This document shows positions 31,406 to 39,974 of a DNA stretch of 64,000 nt, piece by piece. The DNA comes from Candidatus Desulfofervidus auxilii (GTDB lineage: Bacteria; Desulfobacterota; Desulfofervidia; Desulfofervidales; Desulfofervidaceae): NCBI RefSeq assembly GCF_001577525.1, contig NZ_CP013015.1:911107-975106 (forward strand), given 5' to 3'. The notes beneath the pieces are model-generated. The model did not search any database, was not told the origin of the DNA, and worked only from the letters and a program-made list of their open reading frames with translations. Position 1 is the stretch's first letter. Each line of letters opens with the position of its first letter. The translations under genes were made by a program, and so were the position numbers.

Positions 31406-33510
31406 TTCAAGAAATCCACGTTGATGGAATCGGCCCATACACAAACCCTCAGACCCTCACCCTGGAAGGAAATCTGGTTGGTATTTATGGAAGAAACGGA
31501 GCCGGAAAGACATTCCTGCTTGAAGCCACATTTGCCACCCTTTATGGAAACTTTCCTTCCAGAAAGGGAACAATCTATGACCAGATAAATGATAACCTTA
31601 CAAAAGGAGAACTTTCCATAAAATTCTCCTTAAACGGAGAACTCTACCAGGCAAAAAGAGTTATAGATAAAAAAAGCAAAAAACAGCTATGCACTCTGTC
31701 CAAAAACGGCTCACCCATTGCCGGGCCAAAAACCGCCGAATACCTAAATGCCATAAGAACCCTTCTTGGAACAGAAGAAACCGTCCTTGCCTCAACCTTT
31801 AGCACAGATGACTTTACAGGTGATCTTACACTTCTGCCAGGCAGTAAGAGAAAAGAACTTCTGGCAGAATGGCTGGAACTTGAACACTATCAAACACTCT
31901 CGGATGCAGCAAAAGAAAAGGCAAGGGGGCTGGAAAGCAGCCTTGCAGAAGCAAGGGCAAGGCTTGAGATCCTTTTAGAAAGGGCAGAGGGAACAGAAAG
32001 TCTCAGGGAACACATAAGGGCCCTGAAGGGGGAGATAAACACCATAAGGAAGGAGATTGAAAGCTGGGAAAGTGAGAAGGATAAAATTGAAAGAAAACTT
32101 GCTGCACTCAATGAAAAAAGAAAAACGCTTGAGCAACTAAAACAAAGAAGAGAGACCATTAATGAAGAACTGCTGATGCTTAGAGAAAGGTACAGGAAGC
32201 TGTGTGACGATAGAAGGAAGATCCTGTCCATTATGAAGGAAAAGCCATATCTCCTAAAGAAGATGGCAGAGCATAAGGAGATTTCAGAATTAGTTGATCA
32301 GCTTGAGCAAAAGGTAAACGCAATGCTTGAAAAGAGGGAAAAGGCACAGAAGGAAAAGGACAGCCTGACAAAAAAACTTCATGAGGTTGAAAAGGAAATT
32401 GCCAGGATTTCCAGCAAACTTGCCGCAGCAAAGAGGGAATCAGAGACCATAGACCGGGTAAGGTGCAACAGGCGGGACTGTCCGTTTCTTCAGAGCGCCT
32501 GGGCCGCAAGGGAGGTCCTTCCATCACTCACAAAGAGACTAAAGGCCAAAGAAGAACTTGCAGAAAAGATAAGAGAGAAGATAGCCTCAGTTTCTGTTTG
32601 CGAGATCCCCAGAGGGGTTGCCATCCAGCTTGCCAGTCTCAAGAAGAGAAAACAGGAACTTAATGAAGAGGTCCTCAGACTTACCCGCCTTGAGGAGGCA
32701 GAGAAGAGACTTGCCTATTTTGAGGCTGAGATCAGGGCCACGGTAGAGAGTGGGAAGAGAAAGAAAGATGAGCTTAAGAGGACTTTGCAGCAGATAGAGG
32801 AGATAGAACTTGAGCTAAAGGACCATGAGGGAGGGGAAGAGGTGCTGTCTGTGGTAAGGCTAAAGCTTGATAGCCTCAGGTCCTCCCTTCAGGATAAAAA
32901 CATGTCCCTTGGAGACCTGACCCGCCGCCTTGAGGAGGCAGAGAAGGCCAGGGAAGAGGCAGAAAAGCTCAGGGAAAAGGTTGAGAGGCTTAGGGAAGAC
33001 TTTGAAGATTACAGTTTTATCTGCGAGATGTTTGGGAAGTGTGGAATTCAGCCACTCTTGATGGAAGCCAGTCTGCCCCGACTTGAACAACTTACCCAGC
33101 AGTTTCTGTCCTCAATCTGCGAAAGGCAGTTCAATGTGACCTTTAAGACCACAAAGGAAACAAAATCAGGAAAAATACAGGAAACTCTGGATATAGTGGT
33201 AACAGACCTTGAAACAGGCACAAAAAGGGATATTGCAAACTTCTCAGGTGGTGAAAAGACACTTATAAGACAGGCCATCAGAATGGCATCAGCTGTATTC
33301 AGAAGTGAAGTGCATAAAAACCGCTGGGACACCTTCTTCTGCGATGAGTCATTCGGAAAACTGGATGAGGTAAACGCAAGACAGCTCCTTTCAGCCATGA
33401 AAGCCCTTACAAATTACTTCAAAAAGGTTGTGTATATAAGTCATGAAAGAGAACTTATAGAAATTGCATCACAGAAAGTGCTTGTTGAGAACGGAAAAAT
33501 TGCAAGGTAA
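31399..33510 (+). CDS. sbcC: SbcC/Rad50-like ATPase
   Basis: This 703-residue SMC-like ATPase has Walker A GRNGAGKT near 32-39, two long coiled-coil arms, and a hinge with RCNRRDCPFLQSAW, a short zinc-hook-like CX4C. The C-terminal lobe has NFSGGEKTLIRQA as the ABC signature and FFCDESFGKLDE as Walker B. It is shorter than E. coli SbcC and closer in size to phage gp46. It is the partner of the preceding nuclease. G+C is higher in the coiled-coil part than in its neighbours. Confidence 0.92.
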   Translation: MLIQEIHVDGIGPYTNPQTLTLEGNLVGIYGRNGAGKTFLLEATFATLYGNFPSRKGTIYDQINDNLTKGELSIKFSLNGELYQAKRVIDKKSKKQLCTLSKNGSPIAGPKTAEYLNAIRTLLGTEETVLASTFSTDDFTGDLTLLPGSKRKELLAEWLELEHYQTLSDAAKEKARGLESSLAEARARLEILLERAEGTESLREHIRALKGEINTIRKEIESWESEKDKIERKLAALNEKRKTLEQLKQRRETINEELLMLRERYRKLCDDRRKILSIMKEKPYLLKKMAEHKEISELVDQLEQKVNAMLEKREKAQKEKDSLTKKLHEVEKEIARISSKLAAAKRESETIDRVRCNRRDCPFLQSAWAAREVLPSLTKRLKAKEELAEKIREKIASVSVCEIPRGVAIQLASLKKRKQELNEEVLRLTRLEEAEKRLAYFEAEIRATVESGKRKKDELKRTLQQIEEIELELKDHEGGEEVLSVVRLKLDSLRSSLQDKNMSLGDLTRRLEEAEKAREEAEKLREKVERLREDFEDYSFICEMFGKCGIQPLLMEASLPRLEQLTQQFLSSICERQFNVTFKTTKETKSGKIQETLDIVVTDLETGTKRDIANFSGGEKTLIRQAIRMASAVFRSEVHKNRWDTFFCDESFGKLDEVNARQLLSAMKALTNYFKKVVYISHERELIEIASQKVLVENGKIAR

Positions 33511-33521
33511 TAGAGGGCACC

Positions 33522-34565
33522 ATGATCATCAATACAGAACCATTCCACAAAGCACTTACCCTCTTGAAAAGGACAACAGGGTCAGAAATGGAAAATCCTT
33601 TTTTAGTAATGCACTCCTCAAAAGGGAGGCTACACCTCGCATCCCGGGAAAGCCATATCTCAACATTGATAAAAATCCCAGTAGTGGGAGAAATCAAACC
33701 GGTTTCAACTCTTTTAAACCCTATCTATTACTTCACAAAAAACATAAAAAGCAAAGCCATAGAAATTACAGGAAGTAAAAACCTGACTCTCACATCCCTG
33801 GGTACACAGGAAAACCTGGTTGTCCCGGCAGTTGACATCACACCGGAAATCAGGCCGGTTTATCATGCAGGAACAAAAACAATCAGGACTTCCAGTCTGT
33901 TACATGCACTTGACCGGGTAAGCCTTCCCCTTCAGGAAGAAGATGTCATAGCAATCACCGCCAATTCTCTTTCAGGGTACAGCCAGAATATCATCACCTC
34001 AGCCACAATCCCCATTTCAGACACCAATGGACTATTGCCCTATGCTCCGGCAAGAAGGCTAATCAAACTGCTGAAACTATGCCCTGAGAGCCTGCAATAC
34101 ACCACAGGCATGGAAAACCACATCAGATTTACCGCAAGAAACAACCCTCTTGAAATAGAGATAACCGTTAGCCCCGATGCTCTCATACCATCAGAACTCC
34201 CTGCTATTCCAGCACCACAACCGTCATTTTATGTTGAAACACAGTTTTTTTACCATAGACTGCGCCGCCTGAGCCTTATAACAAAAGGAATTCCCACAAA
34301 AACCCTGCTCCACTTCGATGGGCTGAACCTGCACGTTACCACATCCAACAACCACCTTACCTCCTCGTTTTCCATCAGCACAAGATCCCTATCTTTCAAT
34401 CCTGCCTTCATACCATGCAGACTTAGACCCCTGCTGTCCTTCGTTTCCGCTGTAAGAACTACCAGGAAGATATACTTCGGTATTAATGAAAAAACCTGGC
34501 TGCTGAAAAATAATCTCGCACTGATGGCTATAATATCCTGTGGTGTCAAAAATAAAATACAGTGA
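33522..34565 (+). CDS. Divergent sliding-clamp-like protein
   Basis: The product is 347 residues, close to DnaN. The N-terminal part has LVMHSSKGRLHLASRESH, matching the clamp strand pair with its atDxE-like turn. A second block, LLPYAPARRLIKLLKLCPESL, matches the start of domain 2-3, and the end LALMAIIS lies where clamps have the YxxMPM strand. Identity to the dnaN at 10881 is low by eye. It may be a second clamp, a clamp modulator or a decoy. It follows sbcC by 11 bases, so it is likely expressed with it. Confidence 0.55.
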   Translation: MIINTEPFHKALTLLKRTTGSEMENPFLVMHSSKGRLHLASRESHISTLIKIPVVGEIKPVSTLLNPIYYFTKNIKSKAIEITGSKNLTLTSLGTQENLVVPAVDITPEIRPVYHAGTKTIRTSSLLHALDRVSLPLQEEDVIAITANSLSGYSQNIITSATIPISDTNGLLPYAPARRLIKLLKLCPESLQYTTGMENHIRFTARNNPLEIEITVSPDALIPSELPAIPAPQPSFYVETQFFYHRLRRLSLITKGIPTKTLLHFDGLNLHVTTSNNHLTSSFSISTRSLSFNPAFIPCRLRPLLSFVSAVRTTRKIYFGINEKTWLLKNNLALMAIISCGVKNKIQ

Positions 34566-34621
34566 CCTTCAGGCAGTACTGGCCTCCACGATTTGAAAAA
34601 GTAAGCTAGAGAAAAATAATT

Positions 34622-35260
34622 ATGAAAAAAGCAACTTTTTACTTTGACGGAGCCTGCCTCCCGGTCAATCCTGGAGGAATCGGCACATTTGGTTTTGTTG
34701 GAGTAAGCAACAATCAAATTATCTGTGAAAAATCAGGAATAGTCTCAGAAACCAGCACCAACAATATTGCCGAATGGACTGCCTTCATAGAAGCCCTAAA
34801 AGAAGCACAAAAACTTAATATTACACACCTTACTGTTAAAGGAGATAGTCAGCTTGTAGTAAACCAGATTAATAATATCTGGCGAGTAAGAGACGGAAAT
34901 ATCGTGAAATTGTACAGGCAGGCAAAGGAGCTCCTAAAATACTTCCAGGAAGTAAAGGTAATATGGATAAGAAGAAAGGGAAATCTGGCTGACAGACCGG
35001 CGCATCTAGCCTATATCAACTATATTGAACAAAAACCAAAACAAAGGGCACAAAAAGAAAACTATCGCATAATAAGATTATCCCCTGGTGCATACCAGGT
35101 GATTACAGATAAAGAAAAGACCTACACAGTGCGACCTGATGAACCATCCTGCACATGTCCGTTTTTCCAGCGAGTCAACAGTTACAGACTCCATATAAGA
35201 AGTGGCATAGTCATAAGATGTAAACACATCTTTGCAGTCCAGGCCTATGCGAAAAAATAA
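34622..35260 (+). CDS. RNase HI-like domain fused to SWIM zinc finger
   Basis: Residues 1-135 are an RNase H domain of the short archaeal type. FDGAC, AEWTAF and GDSQLV hold the Asp, Glu and Asp triad, with NLADRPAH at the last acidic position. Residues 150-212 contain CTCPFF, then a spacer of about 20 residues and CKHIFAV, which is the CxC...CxH SWIM zinc-finger pattern. SWIM domains bind DNA or protein. The fusion suggests targeted removal of RNA primers or R-loops. It overlaps the VRR-NUC gene by 14 bases. Confidence 0.85.
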   Translation: MKKATFYFDGACLPVNPGGIGTFGFVGVSNNQIICEKSGIVSETSTNNIAEWTAFIEALKEAQKLNITHLTVKGDSQLVVNQINNIWRVRDGNIVKLYRQAKELLKYFQEVKVIWIRRKGNLADRPAHLAYINYIEQKPKQRAQKENYRIIRLSPGAYQVITDKEKTYTVRPDEPSCTCPFFQRVNSYRLHIRSGIVIRCKHIFAVQAYAKK

Positions 35261-35648
35261 GAAAACAGGCTTTCAAGAAATCAGCGAAAACGAAATTAAA
35301 AATCAGATTCTCCAGTATCTCACCGCAAGAGGTATCTTTGCCTGGCGACAGAACTCAGGGGCATTTATTTACGAGAATAACAGGCAGAACCACAAAAGAC
35401 GATTTGTCCGCTGCGGTATCCCGGGAATTTCTGATATTATCGGCTTTTACAAGGGCACTACCTTCTTTCTGGAAGTAAAAACACCAACAGGCAAACCCAC
35501 AAAAAACCAGAAACTTTTCCTTGAACAGGTCAATAAAAACAATCAGCTCGGCGTAATTGTAAGAAGCCTGGATGACTGCATTGAACTGTTCGAACAGTGG
35601 GATAGGAAAGCAAACCTTGAATATCTCAGGAAAAGATTCTCAAAATAG
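35247..35648 (+). CDS. VRR-NUC family nuclease
   Basis: Start ATG 35247 lies inside the preceding stop region; an earlier TTG is less likely. The 133-residue product has GIPGISDIIGFYKG followed by TTFFLEVKTPTGKPTKNQ, the D...ExK core of the VRR-NUC domain (also found in FAN1 and phage nucleases). These enzymes act on branched or flap DNA. Position behind RNase H suggests joint processing of replication intermediates. Confidence 0.85.
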   Translation: MRKNKKTGFQEISENEIKNQILQYLTARGIFAWRQNSGAFIYENNRQNHKRRFVRCGIPGISDIIGFYKGTTFFLEVKTPTGKPTKNQKLFLEQVNKNNQLGVIVRSLDDCIELFEQWDRKANLEYLRKRFSK

Positions 35649-35663
35649 ACAGAGGAGTTAGAA

Positions 35664-36035
35664 GTGGAAAGAAAGCTCTACATGGCCAAAAAAACGCTCA
35701 AAGGTAAAAAAAAGATATACAAACCCGGAGACTTCATTGCCCTCTCTCCTGAAAAAGCACAGCCCTTTGTTGAAAAAGGCTCACTTGAGGAAATTCCCGT
35801 GGTTGAAACAATCCGCAGAGAAATTGCCTCTTATGGAGGAGTAATCTTTGTAAAAAGTGCTGTTCTGCAGGAAAATATAGCATTTTGCCTGAAAGAAAAC
35901 AAAAATAAACCGCCCGGAATCATCACATATACAGAGGAAGAACTTGCTTCCCTGATACTCAAAAACCCCACCCCGGAATCCCTGAAGATAATACATGAAG
36001 TAAAAAAAACACTGGGTGGACAAATTATCAGGTAA
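35664..36035 (+). CDS. Small hypothetical protein, 123 aa
   Basis: Starts with GTG or ATG near 35664-35682 behind GGAG. The N-terminus is basic (KKTLKGKKKIYKPGDFIAL), and SPEKAQPFVEKGSLEEI is a pattern seen in many small phage and plasmid proteins. The C-terminal half is helical (EEELASLILKNPTPESL). The function is not recognised. It is the last gene of the long + strand run. Confidence 0.5.
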   Translation: MERKLYMAKKTLKGKKKIYKPGDFIALSPEKAQPFVEKGSLEEIPVVETIRREIASYGGVIFVKSAVLQENIAFCLKENKNKPPGIITYTEEELASLILKNPTPESLKIIHEVKKTLGGQIIR

Positions 36036-36064
36036 CCTTCTGGTTTCCCAAGAGATTCTGCATT

Positions 36065-36110
36065 GAACTACCCCTCCCTTACGGAAGGGGCCTTCCCGAC
36101 GGGAAAGTTA
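36065..36110. repeat. 46-bp repeat, copy 2 (IscB/IsrB-type left-end-like)
   Basis: This is nearly identical to 29091-29136. It lies between the 123-residue gene and the convergent minus-strand gene. It contains CCCC...GGGG arms around CTTACGG. Confidence 0.55.
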
Positions 36111-36160
36111 AAAAATGGTTAGGAAATACCCCCCACCAAGATATCTCATGTTTAGCTTTT

Positions 36161-36475
36161 TTATCGCTTGACACCTTGAGAATTTGCTTTTTCTATCAGA
36201 ACCAGATAATCTTGCAGGGCCTCAAGAAGTTTAACATTCCCCCTTGCTGCAGCAAGTATGTTACCAACAGCCATGTCATAAGCAGCAGGGTCCATTCCCT
36301 GTTCTACAAGTATGTCTCTTACCTCATTGCTTATCTCATTGAACATAACAACTGAGTTTTCCCACAAAGTTTTTTGTTTATACCACTTGTATGTGGTGTA
36401 TATTCCGACAATACAGAAAAATGTTATAAGAAGGCTTATAATGTGGACAGCCCCCCGATTTCTCAGTTTCCTCAT
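36161..36475 (-). CDS. Single-span membrane protein, 104 aa
   Basis: On the minus strand, a basic start (MRKLRNRG) is followed by one hydrophobic helix (about 10-28), then an acidic helical domain (FNEISNEVRDILVEQG, AAARGNVKLLEALQDYL). It has the shape of a small inner-membrane anchored regulator or antitoxin-like helper. The family is not recognised. It reads with the 58-residue gene at 36549, in the same direction. Confidence 0.5.
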   Translation of the reverse strand: MRKLRNRGAVHIISLLITFFCIVGIYTTYKWYKQKTLWENSVVMFNEISNEVRDILVEQGMDPAAYDMAVGNILAAARGNVKLLEALQDYLVLIEKANSQGVKR

Positions 36476-36548
36476 CGCTGTGCCCCCTCAATACACCTTA
36501 AATGCCCCTTTCCGGTCCTCTCTATGGGGGGAGGCAAGATTTAGAAAA

Positions 36549-36725
36549 TCACTCTACCCTGATAACTATGAAACCATCAGAACGACGGCCCACGAGATAC
36601 TTACGTCCTCTGCCATCCGTAACCGGATGGTGAGGAATTCTCTTTTTTACTTTGTTAACTTTGATAAACACCATCTGGTCTTTTTTTAAACTGTGTATTT
36701 TATCCATCAAACTTCTTTCCATCAT
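36549..36725 (-). CDS. Small basic protein, 58 aa
   Basis: The start at 36725 follows GGAGGGGAAG on the minus strand. The product reads HSLKKDQMVFIKVNKVKKR and GRGRKYLVGRRSDGFIVIRVE, a strongly basic all-beta pattern that could bind nucleic acid. The family is not recognised. Confidence 0.45.
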   Translation of the reverse strand: MMERSLMDKIHSLKKDQMVFIKVNKVKKRIPHHPVTDGRGRKYLVGRRSDGFIVIRVE

Positions 36726-36822
36726 CTTCCCCTCCTTCCTCATATTTCCTGCCCCCCTCAGAACAGAGGCCTCGTTATTCCAGCCTCTCCTCTGAGAGGA
36801 GCAGGTGAGCGAAGGGGGGAAA

Positions 36823-37065
36823 ATGTTACATTACAACATTTCTAATACTTGCCTCCCTGACATTTCAAAAACACAGCATATAAGCAAAGTCAAACAAAAA
36901 AAGATGCCACAATCTTCCTTTCAGTCACTTTTACAAAGCTCAACAGACACGGTAAAAATGTCTATTTCTATGTTAGAAAAAAACCAGGAAAAATTTTTAT
37001 GGAAGAACGGGAACTGCCTCTTATTTATGACTCCGAAGAAAAAAAGGCAGAGAAAGCCTATATAA
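36823..37065 (+). CDS. Possible small protein upstream of paralogue pair
   Basis: ATG 36823 follows GAAGGGGGG. The product is polar (SKVKQKKMPQSSFQSLLQSS) and overlaps the next gene by 67 bases, so at least its C-terminal end is doubtful. The hairpin CTCTCCTCTGAGAGGAG at about 36785-36801 just upstream resembles IS200/IS605 ends. Confidence 0.25.
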   Translation: MLHYNISNTCLPDISKTQHISKVKQKKMPQSSFQSLLQSSTDTVKMSISMLEKNQEKFLWKNGNCLLFMTPKKKRQRKPI

Positions 37066-37376
37066 AAGCCAGAACAGTCAAAAAACCAGAGGGGTTCTTG
37101 AAGGTACATGTGGAAGGAGATAGGAAGCTCCTCGCAGACGCAATACTCAGCGCATTCATAGGAGAACCAGAATTTGCGGGAAATTTCCTGGATAGTCTTT
37201 TCCTGAACCTCAACTCTGCCGTAAAGAAAAACGCAATTTCCCTGCATACCCAGGAGGAAGAAACTAAGAAAGTCCTCTATAAGTTTGCTAACGACAAAAA
37301 AACAGCGGTTCTTTTCTGGAATGCAGTTTTTCAGGCAATTAGAGAAGCCATGCACAAAAACCCGTTCTGGCAGTGA
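36999..37376 (+). CDS. Hypothetical protein, paralogue A
   Basis: The product has 125 residues. The core VHVEGDRKLLADAILSAFIG, then GNFLDSLFLNLNSAVKKN, matches the next gene closely in order and spacing, so the pair arose by tandem duplication. The fold is probably mixed alpha/beta with a helical C-terminus (VLFWNAVFQAIREAM). The function is unknown. Confidence 0.55.
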   Translation: MEERELPLIYDSEEKKAEKAYIKARTVKKPEGFLKVHVEGDRKLLADAILSAFIGEPEFAGNFLDSLFLNLNSAVKKNAISLHTQEEETKKVLYKFANDKKTAVLFWNAVFQAIREAMHKNPFWQ

Positions 37377-37453
37377 GAGGCAGTAGAAGCACACCACAAC
37401 GATGTACTCCCCTTGTTTTTTCAATAATATTGTAATGATACCAGGAGGAAACC

Positions 37454-37828
37454 ATGAAAGATAAAAACGGCGAAAGTGTTGCAATAAAAGTTAGAGCAAT
37501 CGGCCAGGAAGCATTCCAGGTTGACATTCAGGGAGATAAGGAAATCCTCGCAGAAGCCATCCTGACTGCATTCCTGGATGACCCCGAACTGGCCATTAAT
37601 TTCTCCACAACCCTTTTCTCAAATCTTCAGGTTGCGATTCAGAAAAAAGGTGCCTTCCTGTGTGTACCAGGAAAAAGTGAGAAAAGAGCAGCAAAAATAC
37701 TGAGTATGCTGGCCAATGATATGGAACTGGCCCTTACCCTATGGTGTGGAATTTTCCAGACAATGGCAAATGCCAATGAGGCATCTCCTGCTGAATACGT
37801 GATTCCTGAGGACGAAGTCATTCATTAA
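37454..37828 (+). CDS. Hypothetical protein, paralogue B
   Basis: The product has 124 residues, starting at ATG 37454 behind AGGAGG. VDIQGDKEILAEAILTAFLD, then NFSTTLFSNLQVAIQKKG, mirrors paralogue A. The end is acidic (VIPEDEVIH). Two diverged copies side by side suggest hetero-oligomer partners or dosage. The family is not recognised. Confidence 0.6.
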   Translation: MKDKNGESVAIKVRAIGQEAFQVDIQGDKEILAEAILTAFLDDPELAINFSTTLFSNLQVAIQKKGAFLCVPGKSEKRAAKILSMLANDMELALTLWCGIFQTMANANEASPAEYVIPEDEVIH

Positions 37829-37899
37829 ACTTGACACTGTGCCAAACTGATCTTCAACCTGTGGGTGTAGTGCAAGCATGGAAACTAATTCCCCAATAA

Positions 37900-37915
37900 C
37901 CTGTCTGCAGACAGG
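37900..37915. repeat. Dispersed palindrome, copy 3
   Basis: CCTGTCTGCAGACAGG is a perfect palindrome in the 284-bp gap before the RecA-fold ATPase gene. The related copies are at 649 and 6913. I see no gene in 37829-38061. Confidence 0.45.
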
Positions 37916-38112
37916 CAGATTTGAATCATCTCAACCCTACCAAACTGTCCGTTAAACTTAAATCAGGTCATTTTTTTGAAAAACAAACACTATCAGCGCC
38001 AATGCAATTTTAAGAAAATCCTTAAACTGTATTAAGACAACTAACAAATAAGGAAAAAATTATGCAAATGGGAAAAGCATCCCATTTGAATTCTGGGCAA
38101 CGGAGGGACCCT

Positions 38113-39036
38113 ATGAATGGTAAGCAGAAAATTAAAGATATTGCTTTACAACAAAATGAAAAACTCACAATGCCCTTCACCGAGGATATTGAAAATACCC
38201 TCATCCCACGTGTTTCCAGGCGATGCCAGGGAATCGAATTAAACTCTGGCAACGAACTGATCATTATAGCCAGCACCACAGGAGGGCTAAAAAGCACGTT
38301 TATCTCTAACCTGATGCTGAATTATAAGCTTATAAATCCCGATGGATATATATTCTTGCTTACTTATGAACTGCCAAACCATGTATATCAGTACAGGGCT
38401 TACAGGGCCCTCCTCTCACAGCTCAAACCAACTGACCCACTGGAGACCTTTAAACAGGTTTTCACCAATACCTTTTTTATAAGGCGTGTTCCTGCAAATA
38501 TCATGCTGGAAAAGATGAAGCAACTTAGAGACTGCCTGCCCCCCGATAAGGCTGATAGTGAAATTATCTTTATTATTGATCCCCTTCAGCCAGTTTTTGA
38601 AACGGCACTCCACCATTCCAGTGTCAGGGATATTCGGGTAGCTGCAAATGAACTGCTACACCAGATTAAGGAAATCTCCCAGAGGGAAGGCATTACCACT
38701 ATTGCAATAAGCGAAACCAATCGAGGAGTTGCCCTTAAGCTGCACAGCAGGCAGCAGCAAAAACCCTTTCAGGATATGCGTGATGAAATTAAGTTTGGCC
38801 TGCAATCCAGCCTCCGTGAGACTGGTTGTCTGGAATTCAGGGCCACACAGCTATACTTTCTCACCTGGTGGGATAATGGGGAACTTAAAACTGCACCGCC
38901 CAGGCCAGCACCAGAAGAGGTTGAGGGAATTCTTCTGAACCTAAAAAACACAGAAGGCCCAGAAAAAGACTGGAATATAACATGGTATCCAGATGAATAT
39001 TTAATTAAAGTTAAAGGAGAAATCAAATGGACGTAA
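38113..39036 (+). CDS. RecA-fold (RepA/DnaB-like) ATPase next to origin
   Basis: I start at ATG 38113 because CGGAGGG lies just before it; an ATG at 38062 would add 17 residues. The 307-residue product has Walker A as ASTTGGLKST, FLLTYELP after it as in RecA-like helicases, and Walker B as IIFIIDPLQPV. ISETNR fits the sensor strand. It is probably the plasmid's own replicative helicase-type or KaiC-like ATPase. It overlaps the initiator gene by 10 bases. Confidence 0.75.
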   Translation: MNGKQKIKDIALQQNEKLTMPFTEDIENTLIPRVSRRCQGIELNSGNELIIIASTTGGLKSTFISNLMLNYKLINPDGYIFLLTYELPNHVYQYRAYRALLSQLKPTDPLETFKQVFTNTFFIRRVPANIMLEKMKQLRDCLPPDKADSEIIFIIDPLQPVFETALHHSSVRDIRVAANELLHQIKEISQREGITTIAISETNRGVALKLHSRQQQKPFQDMRDEIKFGLQSSLRETGCLEFRATQLYFLTWWDNGELKTAPPRPAPEEVEGILLNLKNTEGPEKDWNITWYPDEYLIKVKGEIKWT

Positions 39037-39794
39037 AGAAGGGTAAAAGCATAGCTGAATATCCCATCCCACTGGGCAAAACACCTACCTTTTTAGTAGA
39101 TAAGAAGAGGCATCTGGGAACTGCCACGCATCCCTATTCAATCGTCACACCATATTGCACTATACATGTAGTTGGAGAAACCCTGAATACCTATGACCAG
39201 TCTGTTGTAATTGCAATGCTGCTGGACCCTATCATCCAGGACGGCAAAATGGAATGGAGGGGAACTGCATACAGACTGCTTAAGCGGGTATGTCCACACA
39301 GACGCCCAGGTAATGATGACTATACCAGGCTCCGTGCCAGTCTAACACGACTCTCAAACACCACCGTTTTTATTGAAAAACCCAAATCAGAAAAATATTT
39401 GTTTGACCACAACAAGGTAATTTTTAAAAAACAACCAATCATCCATTACGTGGAAATGGAGACAGAAAAGGGAAAGGTTAAAGAAATAAGGGTTACATTT
39501 GCAACTGAGTTTGCAGAGTGGGCCAAGCAACACCTCATAGGGCTGATTAAACTCAACACATGGAACAAACTATTACCAACTGGCAAGGCACTATATGCAT
39601 TTTTAATCTCTCAGAGGGGAGCAAGATACACCATCCCTGTTTTAACCAGGGCGCTGCAGATCAGATTTGATCGTAACTATGCACGTTTTAAGAAAAAACT
39701 TGCAAAGCAACTGCAGATCCTACAGAAAGAAGGCATAGTTGAGACTTATGGTTTTGATGACAACATAGTCTGGTGGAAGAAGGCCAAATGTTAG
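39027..39794 (+). CDS. TrfA-like plasmid replication initiator
   Basis: The product has 255 residues. ETLNTYDQSVVIAMLL and RLRASLTRLSNTTVFIEK match the winged-helix blocks of the TrfA/RepA-type initiators, and ITE-like second winged-helix features appear in LLPTGKALYAFLISQRG. The best support is position: its stop is 8 bases before five 22-bp iterons, the usual binding sites of such initiators. It should bind the iterons and load the helicase. Confidence 0.78.
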   Translation: MDVKKGKSIAEYPIPLGKTPTFLVDKKRHLGTATHPYSIVTPYCTIHVVGETLNTYDQSVVIAMLLDPIIQDGKMEWRGTAYRLLKRVCPHRRPGNDDYTRLRASLTRLSNTTVFIEKPKSEKYLFDHNKVIFKKQPIIHYVEMETEKGKVKEIRVTFATEFAEWAKQHLIGLIKLNTWNKLLPTGKALYAFLISQRGARYTIPVLTRALQIRFDRNYARFKKKLAKQLQILQKEGIVETYGFDDNIVWWKKAKC

Positions 39795-39801
39795 AGGCAA
39801 T

Positions 39802-39911
39802 AAACTATCGTGGTTATGACTGCAAACTATCGTGGTTATGACTGCAAACTATCGTGGTTATGACTGCAAACTATCGTGGTTATAACTGCAAACTATCGTG
39901 GTTTTGGCTGC
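39802..39911. other. oriV: Origin of replication (oriV) iterons, five 22-bp direct repeats
   Basis: Five adjacent copies of AAACTATCGTGGTTATGACTGC lie at 39802, 39824, 39846, 39868 and 39890. The first three are identical, the fourth has one change and the fifth has three. They have no spacers. The array directly follows the TrfA-like gene and precedes an A+T-rich region, the classic layout of iteron plasmids. Confidence 0.9.
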
Positions 39912-39974
39912 AGCCCCTCCCCCAAAAAGCAGATGGGACGGGCGTTTTCAGACGAAAAATTTTGGGTAGGTACT

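Noticed and set aside
39802-39911. Five direct repeats as a CRISPR array
   Set aside because: The 22-bp units are adjacent with no spacers, follow an initiator gene and precede A+T-rich DNA. They are iterons.
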